A DNA stretch of 64,000 nucleotides from Iris pallida (GCA_029216955.1 JANAVB010004018.1:124001-188000), one strand, 5' to 3'; positions 10,858-23,187 are shown, counted from the stretch's first letter. Notes: generated by a model not told the origin, from the letters alone. Program-made: numbers and translations.

Positions 10858-13800
10858 TGTCACGACCCGCTACCCAAATTATTGGGCCAGGCCGAGTCAT
10901 GTCCAGCCTACGTTGAGATAAAATGTAGTAAGCTGTTCTAAAGACAACAGGATAAGACTAAATGTACTAACAGTTCTATAAGTGAAGAAGAATCATAAAT
11001 GCTCCAAACACAAAAGTCGTCGTATATAGTAAATATCCAAGTACAAGTAAACTGAAATGTAAAACTGGATACATGTCCAGTTACAAAATGATATAGTCTA
11101 ATACATGTCTACTCTCAAAAGTCTAAGTAAACAAAAGACAACTAGGCGAGGTTCCCTGCAGGAACATCCTCGTAAAGCAGAGCCGGGTCCTCGGCAGTAA
11201 CTCCATAGTATGAATTGCAGAGTAACTCCTCCTCAGTAAGGACACCTACAACGTTATCCTGTCAGGACGGAAGCAAGCACTAAATCTAGCAAACTAGCAT
11301 ATGAAACATGGAAATGAACATGAGAGGAATAACTGGAAAGCATGGCATCACATAGTCTATCATGGCAAGGATACATATGTCATAGAAACAGCTGTATATG
11401 TAATGTTTAAAACTGTAGCAGGTACGTGATCGGTCAATAGATGTACAATGTACGGGGGGCACATAATAAAATATACTTTCGTACAAGTGAAACGGCGACA
11501 GATGTACATACGTACAAATCTGCGTTGAGATAAAGCATACGACAAGGTATACATATAAAATATCAACCTTGCTCGGTACATACGTACGGAAGAAGGGGGC
11601 AAGATCACGTACTCAACTATCAGTTTCCCCATAACCCATATTCTAATCATGTGAGAGATACATCAAGACTATTCTAAGTATGGTAGTAACTGAAAGTATA
11701 TCATGTAGAGATTCTAACTTGCTACCCCAAGGATCAGCATTCAACATGGTGGGGTTTGCAGTTCATTTATGTGATAATATGTAAAGTTAGTAGAAAGTAC
11801 TTGCCTCTAGCAAAGCAAAACAAAACAAGCTGCGATAACAATGCTATGGATGCCCAGTAACTCGTCGATGTAGAAGTAAATACAATAACTTAGTTTTACA
11901 CTAAGCTAAAACACTAGGACACTAATTGGTGAAACACGACTTGTGACTGGGCACCTAGCCAAAATGATGACTTAGCATAGGAGACCAATGTGGGGTGACA
12001 CACTATGTTAACTAACTTTCTAGGATCTTTATACTAGTGAGGGATGGGGTTCAACACGACTAAAACTCCAAATAACACAAAAAGCTACAAGTCGTAATTA
12101 ATCAATAAATAAATCAAAAGATCATTGTGTTCTAACAATTTTTGAAGTAGACAAAAAGCCTAGTTTTTCTTAAAGTAAAGCACCAAGGTGATCCTTGTTA
12201 ATCATAGAAATTTATTATAATTTTTCTGGAATTTATTAACCAGTACAAATATTTTATAAAAATCAGTTTTCCTAAGTATACAGAAAACGAGTTTTGGTTT
12301 TATATGCCAAACTAGTGGCAAAATAGTAAATCAAATACAACAAAAATTATACTAAATTAGCCAACTTAACATAGTATCTAAAAACTATTTTTCCATAATT
12401 TTAGCAATACTTTAAGTATTTTTATAAAATCAAAAACAGCAATGCACACAATAATTAATTATCTGCGTATTTTGTCTATGTATATAATTTGAACCAAAGT
12501 TCAAATACAGGACCCAAGGCCATGAATCAAGTCCAATATGACTTGTACAGGTCTTGAATGTGTGAAAACACATTTGAGCCCAAATACCCATGCTAGACTT
12601 GGACACCAAATGGTCGCAGTAATTTAAATACACTAAAAATACAATTTGGTAATAGTGCAAAATAAATATTATTATTTTAATAAGGCAAAATTATGCATAG
12701 TGAAAATATACATACATATGTAAAAAGTACACATATCTATGTATAAGAAAAATACTTAATTTATAAAGTATATATAAATATATATTAAGAAAACATTTAA
12801 TAATAATGTGTATATATAATAATATATATATATATATATACACATGAAAATGTATACATATATATATAAAATTTACTAACTATAAAATATATATACATAT
12901 ATATAATATACTATCAAAATACAGTATATACATATATATATATACTAATATATATATATATACATATATATATAAATATATATACAAAACAAAAAGAAAA
13001 AGAAAAGGAAAGAAACAGAAAAAGAAAAAGAAAGGAAACAGAAAGGGGGGGCTCGAACCTGAGCCAGCGGAGGGGGGGGGGTTTAGGCTCTGCGCGCTGG
13101 CCAGTGGGCCAGTTGGCCCATTTGTTTAGGAATAGGGTTTTAGTTCATTTTATTTCATTTTAGGTTAGATTAATAAATAAAAAAATATATAAATATCTGT
13201 CCTGTGTCCTGACAGTTAAGGACACAGGTATCAACGTGTCCGGGGTGATTTTGACACGTACGACACGAGTCTCACGTGTCCAGTTCCACGCTCACGTTTG
13301 CCAAGATACGGCGAACAATATGGACACAATACGAGACACGCACGACTCGTAAGGACACTGCTACTCACGTGTCCAGTCGATCGGGGGGGCTGTCGAAGGG
13401 TCTGGACGGCGGAGGAGGCGTCGTGACGGTGGCGGAGCGGTGGTGATCAACGCGTCGCGGCGTGGCGAACTCGTCGGCGGTGGTTAGGGGTGGTGGCACT
13501 CGGCGTGGGGGCTGGACGAGGAGTTCGTCGGGGTTAGGGTTTCGGCTAGGGTTTTCGGGGAAGAACGAGGCTGTGGTCGGCGGTGGATGGTCGGAGAGTC
13601 TAGGGTTCTGACTGGGGAGAGAGAGGGGTTTATTTATAGGGGTTTAGGGCGGTCGGGGAGCTGTGCGCTGGCCGAAAATGGCGGGGGCAGTCGCCGGTCA
13701 GCCGTCGGTCGTCGGGCAGGAGGGTAGGTTTAGGATTTACAAAGTAAACCCTAGAGTTTTGGAAATTGCATAAAGGTCCTAGCGGTGTCTAAGTGCAAAA

Positions 13801-14118
13801 TTATATTTGCATAACCCATCCCGCACTGTTTATGTGCAAAAGAAATTTGCACATAACAATTAGGAAATTGCAAACCAAAATATTAACAATTCTAATAATT
13901 ATAAAACAGTATTAAAACAATTCTAATAATTGCAAATTGATATTAAAACATTTAAATAAATTATAAATCAATATTTTTGTATTTTAAAACTCATTTAAAA
14001 TCTTTTAAAAATTCTAGAAAAATTCCTAAAAATTCCTAATAATTATTTAAGGCTATAAATGACATTAAAATTTAATTAACACTAATTAAAAATGAATTTG
14101 AAAATTAGGGGCTTACAA
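10858..14118 (-). repeat. 3' LTR of D
   Basis: It aligns end to end with 19125-22388. Contents from left to right are an AT-rich part, a long TA/TATA microsatellite stretch (about 12690-12980), a purine run, a GC-rich block (13195-13740) with many GACAC/GTGTC strings, and an AT-rich end. On the minus strand TATAAATA occurs near 13631-13640, preceded by AAACCCTA teloboxes. No gene is supported. Confidence 0.95.
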
Positions 14119-14133
14119 GTCTTCCCTCTTTGA
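14119..14133 (-). other. Polypurine tract of D
   Basis: On the minus strand AAAGAGGGAAGACT lies directly before the 3' LTR start TGTAAGCCCC. Upstream is GAATTTCGAGGACAAAATTT, which also occurs as GAATTTCGAGGACGAAGTT before the polypurine region of A. Confidence 0.85.
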
Positions 14134-14242
14134 AAAATTTTGTCCTCGAAATTCACAAGGATTGAAGACCCAACAATATTCTAACATAGCAAGCAATGCA
14201 ACAAAATGACTAAGGCTACGATCGAAACTAACCTCTAAGGTA

Positions 14243-17200
14243 TCAAGCGGGAACGGGTGGTTCCCTCGCAGCGGTTGGATCGAACAAGTAAGGGTATCTC
14301 TCCCTCATGTCCGACTCCCTCTCCCAAGTAGATTCACCTGGGAAGTGACGTCTCCAAGCTACTCGTATTAGGGGTATAACCTTGTTCCTCAGCCTCTTCT
14401 CTCTCTGGTCTAATATCTTCACTGGCTGCTCAGAAACTGTAAGGCTCGGTCCGACCTCCAACTCTGAATGATCTAGCACATGACTGGGGTCTGGAACATA
14501 TCTCCTCAGCTGAGATACGTGAAAGACGTCGTGAACTCCTGCTAGGTTGGGTGGAAGTGCAACCCTGTAAGCTACCTCTCCGATCCTGCCAAGTACCTCG
14601 AACGGCCCGATGTATCTGGGGCTCAGCTTCCCTCCTCGTCCGAACCGAATCGTCCCTCTAGTAGGTGATATCTTCACTAGCACCATATCACCGTCTGCGA
14701 ACTCTATCGGCCTGCGACTAGCATCAGCCCAGTGTTTCTACCTGTCCTGAGCTACTCTGAGCCTGTCTCTGATCATCCCGACTTTCTCTGCTGCATCCGT
14801 GATCATCTCTGGCCCAAGCATAACTCTGTCTCCGACATCATCCCAAAAGAGTGGTGTACGGCATCGTCGTCTATATAGCGCCTCGAAAGGAGATATACCA
14901 ATACTGGCCTGGTAGCTGTTATTGTATGAAAACTCTACCAAGTGCAGATGGCTCTCCCATGATCCTCCGAAGTCCAGCACGCAAGTCCTCAGCATATCCT
15001 CCAGTGTCTGTATCGTCCTCTCAGACTGCCCATCTGTTTGTGGGTGGTACGTCGTACTGAACTTGAGCCTACTGCCCAACTCCTCCTGCAAGCTCCTCCA
15101 GTAGTGGGATGTGAATCTACTGTCTCTGTCTGACACGATGCTCACCGGCACTCCGTGTAGGCGAACTATCTGCTGCATGTATAGCTCTGCCAACTTCTCG
15201 GTGGAAAGCCCCACCTTGAAGGGTATGAAGTGCGCACACTTCGTCAGCCTGTCTACGATGACCCAGATGGCATCCTTCCCTCCTTGGGAACGAGGAAGCC
15301 CTGAAACAAAGTCCATCGTAATATGCTCCCACTTCTACTCAGGAATGGGTAACGGCTGCAACAAACCAGCTGGCCTCTGGCGCTCCGCCTTAACTTGCTG
15401 GCAAACTAGACATCTCGAGATAAAATGCGATACATCCCTCTTCATCCCGTGCCACCAAAGATGTTCCCGCAAGTCACGGTACATCTTGTTAGCACCAGGG
15501 TGAATAGAATATCTCGATCGGTGCGCCTCCTGCAAAACTGCCTCTACTAGCTCTCCCTTCGGCACGCACAATCGGCTGCCATGCCTCAGGGATCCATCCT
15601 CTGCTATAGTGAAGTTATCCAGCAATCCAGCTAATGCCTGGGATCGAAGTCTGCGAAGACTCTCATCTGTAGATTGTGCCTCCCGGATCTGCTCCATCAA
15701 ACCTGACTGAATGTCAAGTGCCATCATCTGTATCACTGATCCTGGCCGAACTTGCTCGATACCGAGCTTCTCCAGATCCTTCCGCAAATGCCGATCAATC
15801 ATCAGATACCATGCCATCGGATGCCTGCTCAGCGCATCCGCCACCACATTTGCCTTCCCGGGGTGATACTGTAAATCGATGTCGAAGTCCTTCATCAACT
15901 CCAACTATCGTCTTTGCCTCATGTTCAGCTCTTTCTGCGTGAAAACATACTTCAAGCTTTTGTGGTCAGTAATGATTTCCACATGCTCTCCGTGTAAGTA
16001 ATGTTTCCATAACTTGAGTGCAAAGATCACCGCAGCTAACTCTAGGTCATGGGTAGGATAATTCCTCTCATGAGTCTGCAACTGCCTAGACGCATAAGCA
16101 ATTACTTTCCCATGCTGCTGTAGAACACATCCAAGCCCCTTCCCAGAAGCATCACTGTATATGGTGAAACCTCCAGAACCTGAAGGTAAAGTCAGAACTG
16201 GAGCGGTCGTCAGCCTCCTCTTCAGCTCCTCAAATGCCGTCTGGCAGTCCTCTGACAAAATGTACTCTGCGTCCTTCCGCGTCAGCTTCGTCATGGGTTC
16301 AGCTATCCTAGCAAAGTCCTGGACGAACTTTCTGTAATAGCCTGCTAAACCCAGAAAGCTCCTGATCTCTGAAACTGACGTCGGAGCCTTCCACGTCTCA
16401 ACTGCAGCAATCTTCCGGGGATCCACCGAGATTCCATCTCCAGTGACTACATAGCCGAGAAACTCCACTCGGTCTAGAAAGAACTCGTACTTCGGCAATT
16501 TGGCAAACAATCTCTCCTGCCTCAGAATCCCCAAAACTATCCGCAAGTGCTCTGCATGCTCCTCTGGCGTCTTCGAGTATATCAGGATGTCGTCGATAAA
16601 CACCACGACGAACTTATCCAGATACTGGTGAAATGTCTTATTCATCAAGTTCATAAAGACAGCTAGCGCATTTGTGAGACCAAATGGCATCACCAGAAAC
16701 TCGTACTGCCCGTACTTCGTGTTGAACGCCGTCTTCTGGATGTCTGCTGGCCTAACCTTCACCTGGTGGTACCCGGATCTCAAGTCTATCCTGGAAAATA
16801 CCTTCGCCCCGCTCAACTGGTCGAACAAATCATCTATCCTGGGCAGAGGATATTTGTTCTTGATGGTGATGGCATTTAAGGCCCGATAGTCAATACACAA
16901 CCGGACTGTACCATCCTTCTTAGGCACAAAGAGCACTGGCGCTCCCCATGGAGAAGCACTGGATCGAATGAAACCCTTTTTCAACAGGTCATCAATCTGC
17001 TCTTTCATCTCTATGGCCTCCTTGGGATTCACTCTATAGCAAGCCCGGGATACTGGTGATGAACCAGGAACTAAATCTATAGTGAACTCCATATCTCTGT
17101 CAGGCGGAAGTCCTGGAAGATTCTCTGGGAATACATCCATAAACTTCCTAATGATAGGGTGTGGCGGTGCTGCGTCCCCGACTGTCGCACAACAGTTCGG

Positions 17201-17668
17201 CTCTAGGCTGATCTCCGGCCCTGTCCTCCTGACACTGAATGGTGCTGTGCTTGGGGGACTGAACAAAATACTACCCTCATGGCAATCTATAGATGCATGG
17301 GCGTAGCTAAGCCAGTCCATCCCCAATATGATATCATAACCGGGGAGTGGCATCACAAAGAATTGCCCTCCGAACTCTCTCCCGGCTATAAAAATAGAAC
17401 ATCTATAGATAGATCTAATAGGCACTGGTCCTCCTCCCGTCATCACTCTACTAATCTCCGCAGTAGGTGTAGCTACTAGATGATGTTTATGCATAAACTC
17501 TAATGATAGGAAGCTATGAGATGCACCAGAATCAAACAAACATACAGCTAGAAAAGTATACAAATAAACATGACCTGTGATGACGTCAGCTAAGTAATCC
17601 GGCTCCGAAACCTGCTCCGGCTCTGGCTCAATGGCTAGACTATAAACCCTCCCCTGAGGTCCCTTCTG
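14243..17668 (-). pseudogene. pol: D pol: protease, RT, RNase H, integrase, chromodomain-like tail
   Basis: One frame continues from gag with no frameshift. Protease has the DSGA site near the first methionine (17563), RT has its FIDD box about residue 325 of that segment, and RNase H follows. Integrase shows an HHCC zinc region, then the D-D-E core in three recognisable stretches (MDFVSG, SDRDSRF, DGQSERT). The C-terminus (KILDQREKRLRNKVIPL... WERESDMRERYPYLF) is the chromodomain-like module typical of Tekay/CRM chromoviruses. Three in-frame TAG codons interrupt it: near 15905 and 15323 they replace what should be Trp, and near 14735 a Gln. Each is one transition from a sense codon. It would make virion proteins and integrate near histone-marked chromatin; as it stands it is inactive. 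Confidence 0.93.
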
Positions 17669-18808
17669 CTACTGCAGATGCTGCCCGAACCTCTGCTGCT
17701 GAGTCGGGAGCGGTCCTCTAGTCTTCACTACTGGGCACTCTCGAATCTGATGGGTGGCAGACCCACAAGCTAAACACTGCTTCAACCACTTTCTGCAGAC
17801 GGTGTGATCATGCCCTGGTCTTTCGCAGAAAGAACATATAGCTCCCCTCTGCTGCTGCTGCTGCTGATGTCGGGGTCCCGGGGCTCTAACTGGCGGGGTC
17901 TGATGATGTGGTGTAGGGGGACGGTAAGTCTGCTGGGGTGGCATCGGCGCTCTCTGCTGGAAAGCCTGACGCTTGGACGGTCCCTCATGATGTACAGAAG
18001 CCGGCCTCTTGCATGACAGAAGACGCTCCTCAATACTCCGGGCCAACTCTAGGCTCTGGTAGTAGTCAGTCGTACCGTTCGCCACTATAAGGATGCCAAT
18101 GTCTGGAACTAGACCATGGCAAAACCTATGGGTCATCTCCTCTGGATCAGCAACCAGACTAGGAGCAAAAAGGCTCAGGCGACTAAACTCTCCCGCATAG
18201 TCATCAACAGAACGGTTCCCCTGCTGGATGTTCTGGAATCGTAGCCCCATGGCTACTCTAGCAGTGGTCGAGAAGAATTTCTTCTTGAACTGGGTCTTGA
18301 ACTGGTCCCAGGTGGCTCTACCTCTCGCGAACAACGGCTCATTCCTAAACCAGACTCCGACTAAGTCTATCAGCAGAAATCCTGCTGCCTCAACCTGAAG
18401 GTCATCCGGCATCCTAACTCCCAGAAGCTTCCTCTCTACAGAATCTAGCCAGTCATCAGCTACTACTATGCCCTCAGTCCCTGAGAACTCCTTGGGATTC
18501 AGACCCATGAAGTCCTTGACCGTCCCCGCTCTCTGCCGTGGCTCTACATGTGGTGGGACCACGGGACGTCCCTCAGAACGCTCCATGCTCTGGCGGAGTA
18601 GGGTAGTCTGCTCCTGATGGGTTGTTAGGAACCCCTGGATCAGTGTGAGCAGCTGGGTTCCGTCGAGTGTGACGGAAGCCTGGGTGGGTATAGTGATAGG
18701 GGGTGGTAGAAGTATCGGGTCCTGCCGGGCCTGGGATGTGGAAGGTGGTATCTGGGTCTGTGGATCTGTGGAGTGGGAGAATGTGGTAGGTGGAGGTGTA
18801 TCAGTCAA
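17669..18808 (-). CDS. gag: D Gag (capsid/nucleocapsid), 379 residues
   Basis: Gag would form the virus-like particle and package the RNA. A proline-rich N-terminus (residues 1-60) is followed by a retrotransposon capsid domain (about 95-270) and a Gln/Pro-rich spacer. Two CCHC zinc knuckles come last: C325-C328-H333-C338 and C345-C348-H353-C358. The reading frame is open from ATG 18808 to a TAG at 17669, after which the same frame continues through a 35-codon linker into protease. The stop context is CAG TAG CAG. Gag and pol are normally fused in this group, so the TAG is either a CAG-to-TAG mutation or a leaky stop; the three further TAG codons in pol favour mutation. Confidence 0.92.
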   Translation of the reverse strand: MTDTPPPTTFSHSTDPQTQIPPSTSQARQDPILLPPPITIPTQASVTLDGTQLLTLIQGFLTTHQEQTTLLRQSMERSEGRPVVPPHVEPRQRAGTVKDFMGLNPKEFSGTEGIVVADDWLDSVERKLLGVRMPDDLQVEAAGFLLIDLVGVWFRNEPLFARGRATWDQFKTQFKKKFFSTTARVAMGLRFQNIQQGNRSVDDYAGEFSRLSLFAPSLVADPEEMTHRFCHGLVPDIGILIVANGTTDYYQSLELARSIEERLLSCKRPASVHHEGPSKRQAFQQRAPMPPQQTYRPPTPHHQTPPVRAPGPRHQQQQQQRGAICSFCERPGHDHTVCRKWLKQCLACGSATHQIRECPVVKTRGPLPTQQQRFGQHLQ

Positions 18809-19097
18809 CCGGTCAGCTGACTGGATATGGAGGGCCCCATTCTCGGGGGTAACATACTAGGACGAACGAGTAAGCACCATCTAAATTACATAAAAAGACT
18901 TATAAGGACTTGTTTAAAGTAAGCAATCATATGCAAGAAAATCTAATTATAATAGCAAACATGTGATGTATTTCCTATGTTGCAATCCTAGCATTCCTCT
19001 AAGTGTTCTAAGCGTCTTTCCTAATGTTGTCTAATTACCTTAAGTTCCTAATTGCAGGCATGCTTGGTACAATAACGTAACCAAACAGTTTAGTCAG

Positions 19098-19115
19098 GAC
19101 CTGCATGGGCCACCA
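19098..19115 (-). other. Primer-binding site of D, tRNA-Ile type (probable)
   Basis: On the minus strand this reads TGGTGGCCCATGCAGGTC, 9 bases after the 5' LTR. The complement GACCTGCATGGGCCACCA has the form of a tRNA 3' end: T-stem half CCTGC, acceptor half ATGGGCC, discriminator A and CCA. From memory this matches plant cytosolic tRNA-Ile(AAU), not the initiator tRNA-Met usual in this group. Element A has the same site with one change. The leader between it and gag (18809-19097) shows nothing else. Confidence 0.7.
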
Positions 19116-19124
19116 CTAAAAACA

Positions 19125-22100
19125 TGTCACGACCCGCTACCCAAATTGTTGGGCCAGGCCGAGTCATGTCCAGCCTACGTTGAGATAAAACGTAGTAAGC
19201 TGTTCTAAAGACAACAGGATAAGACTAAATGTACTAACAGTTCTATAAGTGAAGAAGAATCATAAATGCTCCAAACACAAAAGTCGTCGTATATAGTAAA
19301 TATCCAAGTACAAGTAAACTGAAATGTAAAACTGGATACATATCCAGTTACAAAATGATATAGTCTAATACATGTCTACTCTCAAAAGTCTAAGTAAACA
19401 AAAGACAACTAGGCGAGGTTCCCTGCAGGAACATCCTCGTAAAGCAGAGCCGGGTCCTCGGCAGTAACTCCATAGTATGAGTCGCAGAGTAACTCCTCCT
19501 CAGTAAGGACACCTACAACGTTATCTTGTCAGGATGGGAGCAAACACTAAATCTAGCAAACTAGCATATGAAACATAGAAATAAACATGAGAGGAATAAC
19601 TGGAAAGTATGGCATCACATAGTCTATCATGGCAAGGATACACATGTCATAGAAACAGCTGTATATGTAATGTTTAAAACTGTAGCAGGTACGTGATCGG
19701 TCAATAGATGTACAATGTGCGGGGGGCACATAATGAAATGTACTTCCGTACAAGTAAAACGGCGACAGATGTACATACGTACAAATCCGCGTTGAGATAA
19801 AGCATACGACAAGGTATACATATAAAATGTCAAGCTTGCTCGGTACATACGTACGGGAGAAGGGGGCAAGATCACGTACTCAACTATCAGTTTCCCCATA
19901 ACCCATATTCTAATCATGTGAGAGATACATCAAGACTATTCTAAGCATGGTAGTAACTGAAAGTATATCATGTAGAGATTCTAACTTGCTACCCCAAGGA
20001 TCAGCATTCAATATGGTGGGGTTTGCAGTTCATTTATGTGACAATATGTAAAGTTCGTAGAAAGTACTTGCCACTAGCAAAGCAAAATAAAACAAGCTGC
20101 GATAACAATACTATGGATGCCCAGTAACTCGTCGCTGTAGAAGTAAATACAATAACTTAGTTTTACACTAAGCTAAAACACTAGGACACTAATTGGTGAA
20201 ACACGACTTGTGACTGGACACCTAGCCAAAATGATGACTTGGCATAGGAGACCAATGTGGGGTGACACACTACGTTAACTAACTTTCTAGGATCTTTATA
20301 CTAGTGAGGGATGGGGTTCAACACGACTAAAACTCCAAATAACACAAAAAGCTACAAGTCGTAATTAATCAATAAATAAATCAAAAGATCATTATGTTCT
20401 AACAATTTTTGAAGTAGACAAAAAGCCTAGTTTTTCTTAAAATAAAGCACCAAGGTGATCCTTGTTAATCAAAGAAATTTATTATAATTTTTCTGGAATT
20501 TATTAACCAGTACAAATATTTTATAAAAATCAGTTTTCCTAAGTATACAGAAAATGAGTTTTGGTTTTATATGCCAAACTAGTGGCAAAACAGTAAATCA
20601 AATACTACAAAAATTATACTAAATTAGCCAACTTAACAAAGTATCTAAAAACTATTTTTCCATAATTTTAGCAATACTTTAAGTATTTTTAGAAAATCAA
20701 AAACAACAATGCACACAATAATTAATTATCTGCGTATTTTGTCCATGTATATAATTTGAACCAAAGTTCAAATACAGGACCCAAGGCCATGAATCAAGTC
20801 CAATATGACTTGTACAGGTCTTGAATGTGTGAAAACACATTTGAGCCCAAATACCCATGCTAGGCTTGGACACCAAATGGTTGCAGTAATTTAAATACAC
20901 TAAAAATACAATTTGGTAATAGTGCAAAATAAATATTGTTATTTTAATAAGGCAAAATTATGCACAGTGAAAATATACATACATATATAAAAAGTACACA
21001 TATCTATGTATAAGAAAAATACTTAATTTATAAAGTATATATAAATATATATTAAGAAAACATTTAATAATAATGTGTATATATAATAATATATATATAT
21101 ACACATGAAAATGTATACATATATATATAAAATTTACTAACTATAAAATATATATACATATATATAAAATACTGTCAAAATACAGTATATACATATATAT
21201 ATATACTAATATATATATATATATATATATACATATATATATAAATATATATACAAAACAAAAAGAAACAGAAAAGGAAAGAAACAAAAAAAGAAAAAGA
21301 AAGGAAACAGAAAAGGGGGGCTCGAACCTGAGCCAGCGGGGGGGGGGGGGTTTAGGCTCTGCGCGCTAGCCAGTGGGCCAGTTGGCCCGTTTGTTTAGGA
21401 ATAAGGTTTTAGTTCATTTTATTTCGTTTTAGGTTAGATTAATAAATAAAAAAAAATATATAAATATCTGTCCTGTGTCCTGACAGTTAAGGACACAGGT
21501 ATCAACGTGTCCGAGGTGATTTTGACACGTACGACACGAGTCTCACGTGTCCAGTTCCACGCTCACGTTCGCCAAGACACGACGAACAATATGGACACAA
21601 CACGAGACACGCACGACTCGTAAGGACACTGCTACTCACGTGTCCAGTCGATCGGGGGGGCTGTCGAAGGGTCTGGACGGCGGAGGAGGCGTCATGACGG
21701 TGGCGGAGCGGTGGCGATCGATGCGTCGCGGCGTGGCGAACTCGTCGGCGGTGGTTAGGGGTGGTGGCACTCGGCGTGGGGGCTGGACGAGGAGTTCGTC
21801 GGGGTTAAGGTTTCGGCTAGGGTTTTCGGGGAAGAACGAGGCTGTGGTCGACGGTGGATGGTCGGGGAGTCTAGGGTTTTGACTGGGGAGAGAGAGGGGT
21901 TCATTTATCGGGGTTTAGGGCGGTCGGGGAGCTGTGCGCTGGCCGGAAATGGCGGGGGCAGTCGCCGGTCAGCCGTCGGTCGTCGGGCAGGGGGGTAGGT
22001 TTAAGATTTGCAAAATAAACCCTAGAGTTTAGGAAATTGCATAAAGGTCCTAGCAGTGTCTAAGTGCAAAATTATATTTGCATAACCCATCCCGCACTGT

Positions 22101-22388
22101 TTATGTGCAAAAGAAATTTGCACATAACAATTGGGAAATTGCAAACCAATATATTAACAATTCTAATAATTACAAAACAGTATTAAAACAATTCTAATAA
22201 TTGCAAATTGATATTAAAACATTTAAAAAAATTACAAATCAATATTTTTGTATTTTAAAACTCATTTAAAATCTTTTAAAAATTCTAGAAAAATTTTTAA
22301 AAATTCCTAATAATTATTTAAGGCTATAAATGACATTAAAATTTAATTAACACTAATTAAAAATGAATTTGAAAATCAGGGGCTTACA
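19125..22388 (-). repeat. 5' LTR of D
   Basis: Same layout as the 3' LTR; the two differ by scattered substitutions and microsatellite length. The TATA position is altered: the 3' LTR has ATTTATAGGGG where this copy has ATTTATCGGGG near 21904-21914. No gene is supported; the + strand frame at 21547-21882 is a by-product of the GC-rich block. Confidence 0.95.
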
Positions 22389-22857
22389 CGCATGAAGCTG
22401 TTCTTCGATTGAGCCGCATGGGAGTCTGCCATGTGGCAAACTCGGATCGTATCAGAGATTTTCTTCTGTTCCCGAAGAGTCTGTCATTATGACAGGACCA
22501 TCATGGCACTTTATGTCAGAGCCGTCAGCTGTCAAATTATGGCAGAGCATTAAATAAGGCCATTACTCGATGGCCAACTGTGCGAAGGGATCCCATGGGG
22601 ACACGTGGTGTTGATCGAGCTGCATATCTCTGTTGGTCGTTTGTGAGCCGCATGTACTTCCGAGCCGCATGAGACTGGGAGACTCTTTGAACCGCATGGG
22701 ACGGTCCCTATGTAGGCCGCATATATTCTCCTGCCCCGAGCCGCATGAGACTGAGAGTCTCTCTGAACCGCATGGGACTGCCCCTGTATGAGCCGCATGG
22801 GGTTCTCCTGCTCTGAGCCGCATAGACCATCATTCTGATATTTTCCATGCTTCTACA
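22389..22857 (-). repeat. 3' LTR of B, second part
   Basis: It resumes the B LTR after D and aligns with 38927-39379. It ends (+ strand) GCTTCTACA next to the polypurine tract and carries about ten GAGCCGCAT-type motifs (22411-22826). Confidence 0.92.
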
Positions 22858-22872
22858 AGACCCCCTTCAAAG
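22858..22872 (-). other. Polypurine tract of B
   Basis: The minus strand reads CTTTGAAGGGGGTCT directly before the 3' LTR start TGTAGAAGCATGG, as in E1 and E7. Confidence 0.88.
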
Positions 22873-22919
22873 TTTTTAATTTCCAAAATTGAAATACTTT
22901 AAATAAGAAGCATGGCCTT

Positions 22920-22995
22920 TGCTAACCGCATAGATGGTTCAGCCGCATGGATTTATCTAGCCGCATGAGCTGTTAGGCCGCATAGACTTTTTTCC
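22920..22995 (+). repeat. GCCGCAT motif cluster between the 3' LTR and the antisense gene
   Basis: Four copies of (A/G)CCGCAT occur in about 60 bp (near 22926, 22941, 22960 and 22978), continuing the LTR array into the internal region. Confidence 0.8.
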
Positions 22996-23178
22996 ACGTG
23001 TCCCAACCACGTGTGCAAATCTTTTGCATTAAATGCCCTTGATTCATTTTTTTAATTAACGCCACCTTTTGGGGAAGGATCCTAAGGGTCAGTTTTGCTT
23101 TGACCGAAGCGTTTTGTCTTTACTCTTTTAGGCGGAGTGTGGATCGAGGCGTTTGTTGATTTACGAGCCTCCTTCACC

Positions 23179-23187
23179 TATAAATAG
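23179..23187 (+). promoter_or_regulatory. TATA box of the antisense PMD gene
   Basis: TATAAATAG lies 98 bp upstream of the first ATG (23285) on the strand opposite to B gag-pol. It implies an independent RNA polymerase II promoter. E7 has the same sequence at the same relative position (54113). Confidence 0.7.

Larger units (their letters stand above)
10858..22388 (-). mobile_element. D: Tekay-type chromovirus LTR retrotransposon
   Basis: The flanks AGCAT (10853-10857) and CGCAT (22389-22393) form a duplication with one change. LTRs are 10858-14118 and 19125-22388 (about 3.26 kb each) and look very similar. On the minus strand the LTR starts TGTAAGCCCC and ends GTGACA. Inside are a primer-binding site, gag, and a pol with protease, RT, RNase H, integrase and a chromodomain-like C-terminus, all in one frame broken by four TAG codons and no frameshift. 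It is the innermost and hence most recent insertion of the nest. Confidence 0.95.

Noticed and set aside
17669..17671. Programmed UAG readthrough between gag and pol in D
   Set aside because: Possible, but three further TAG codons in pol at Trp/Gln positions make mutation the simpler explanation; kept only as an alternative.
19098..19115. A tRNA-Ile gene fragment
   Set aside because: The stretch including CCA matches only a tRNA 3' end, and plant tRNA genes do not encode CCA; its position next to the LTR fits a primer-binding site.
21547..21882. 111-residue plus-strand frame in the D 5' LTR
   Set aside because: By-product of the GC-rich block; the other LTR carries stops in the same place.
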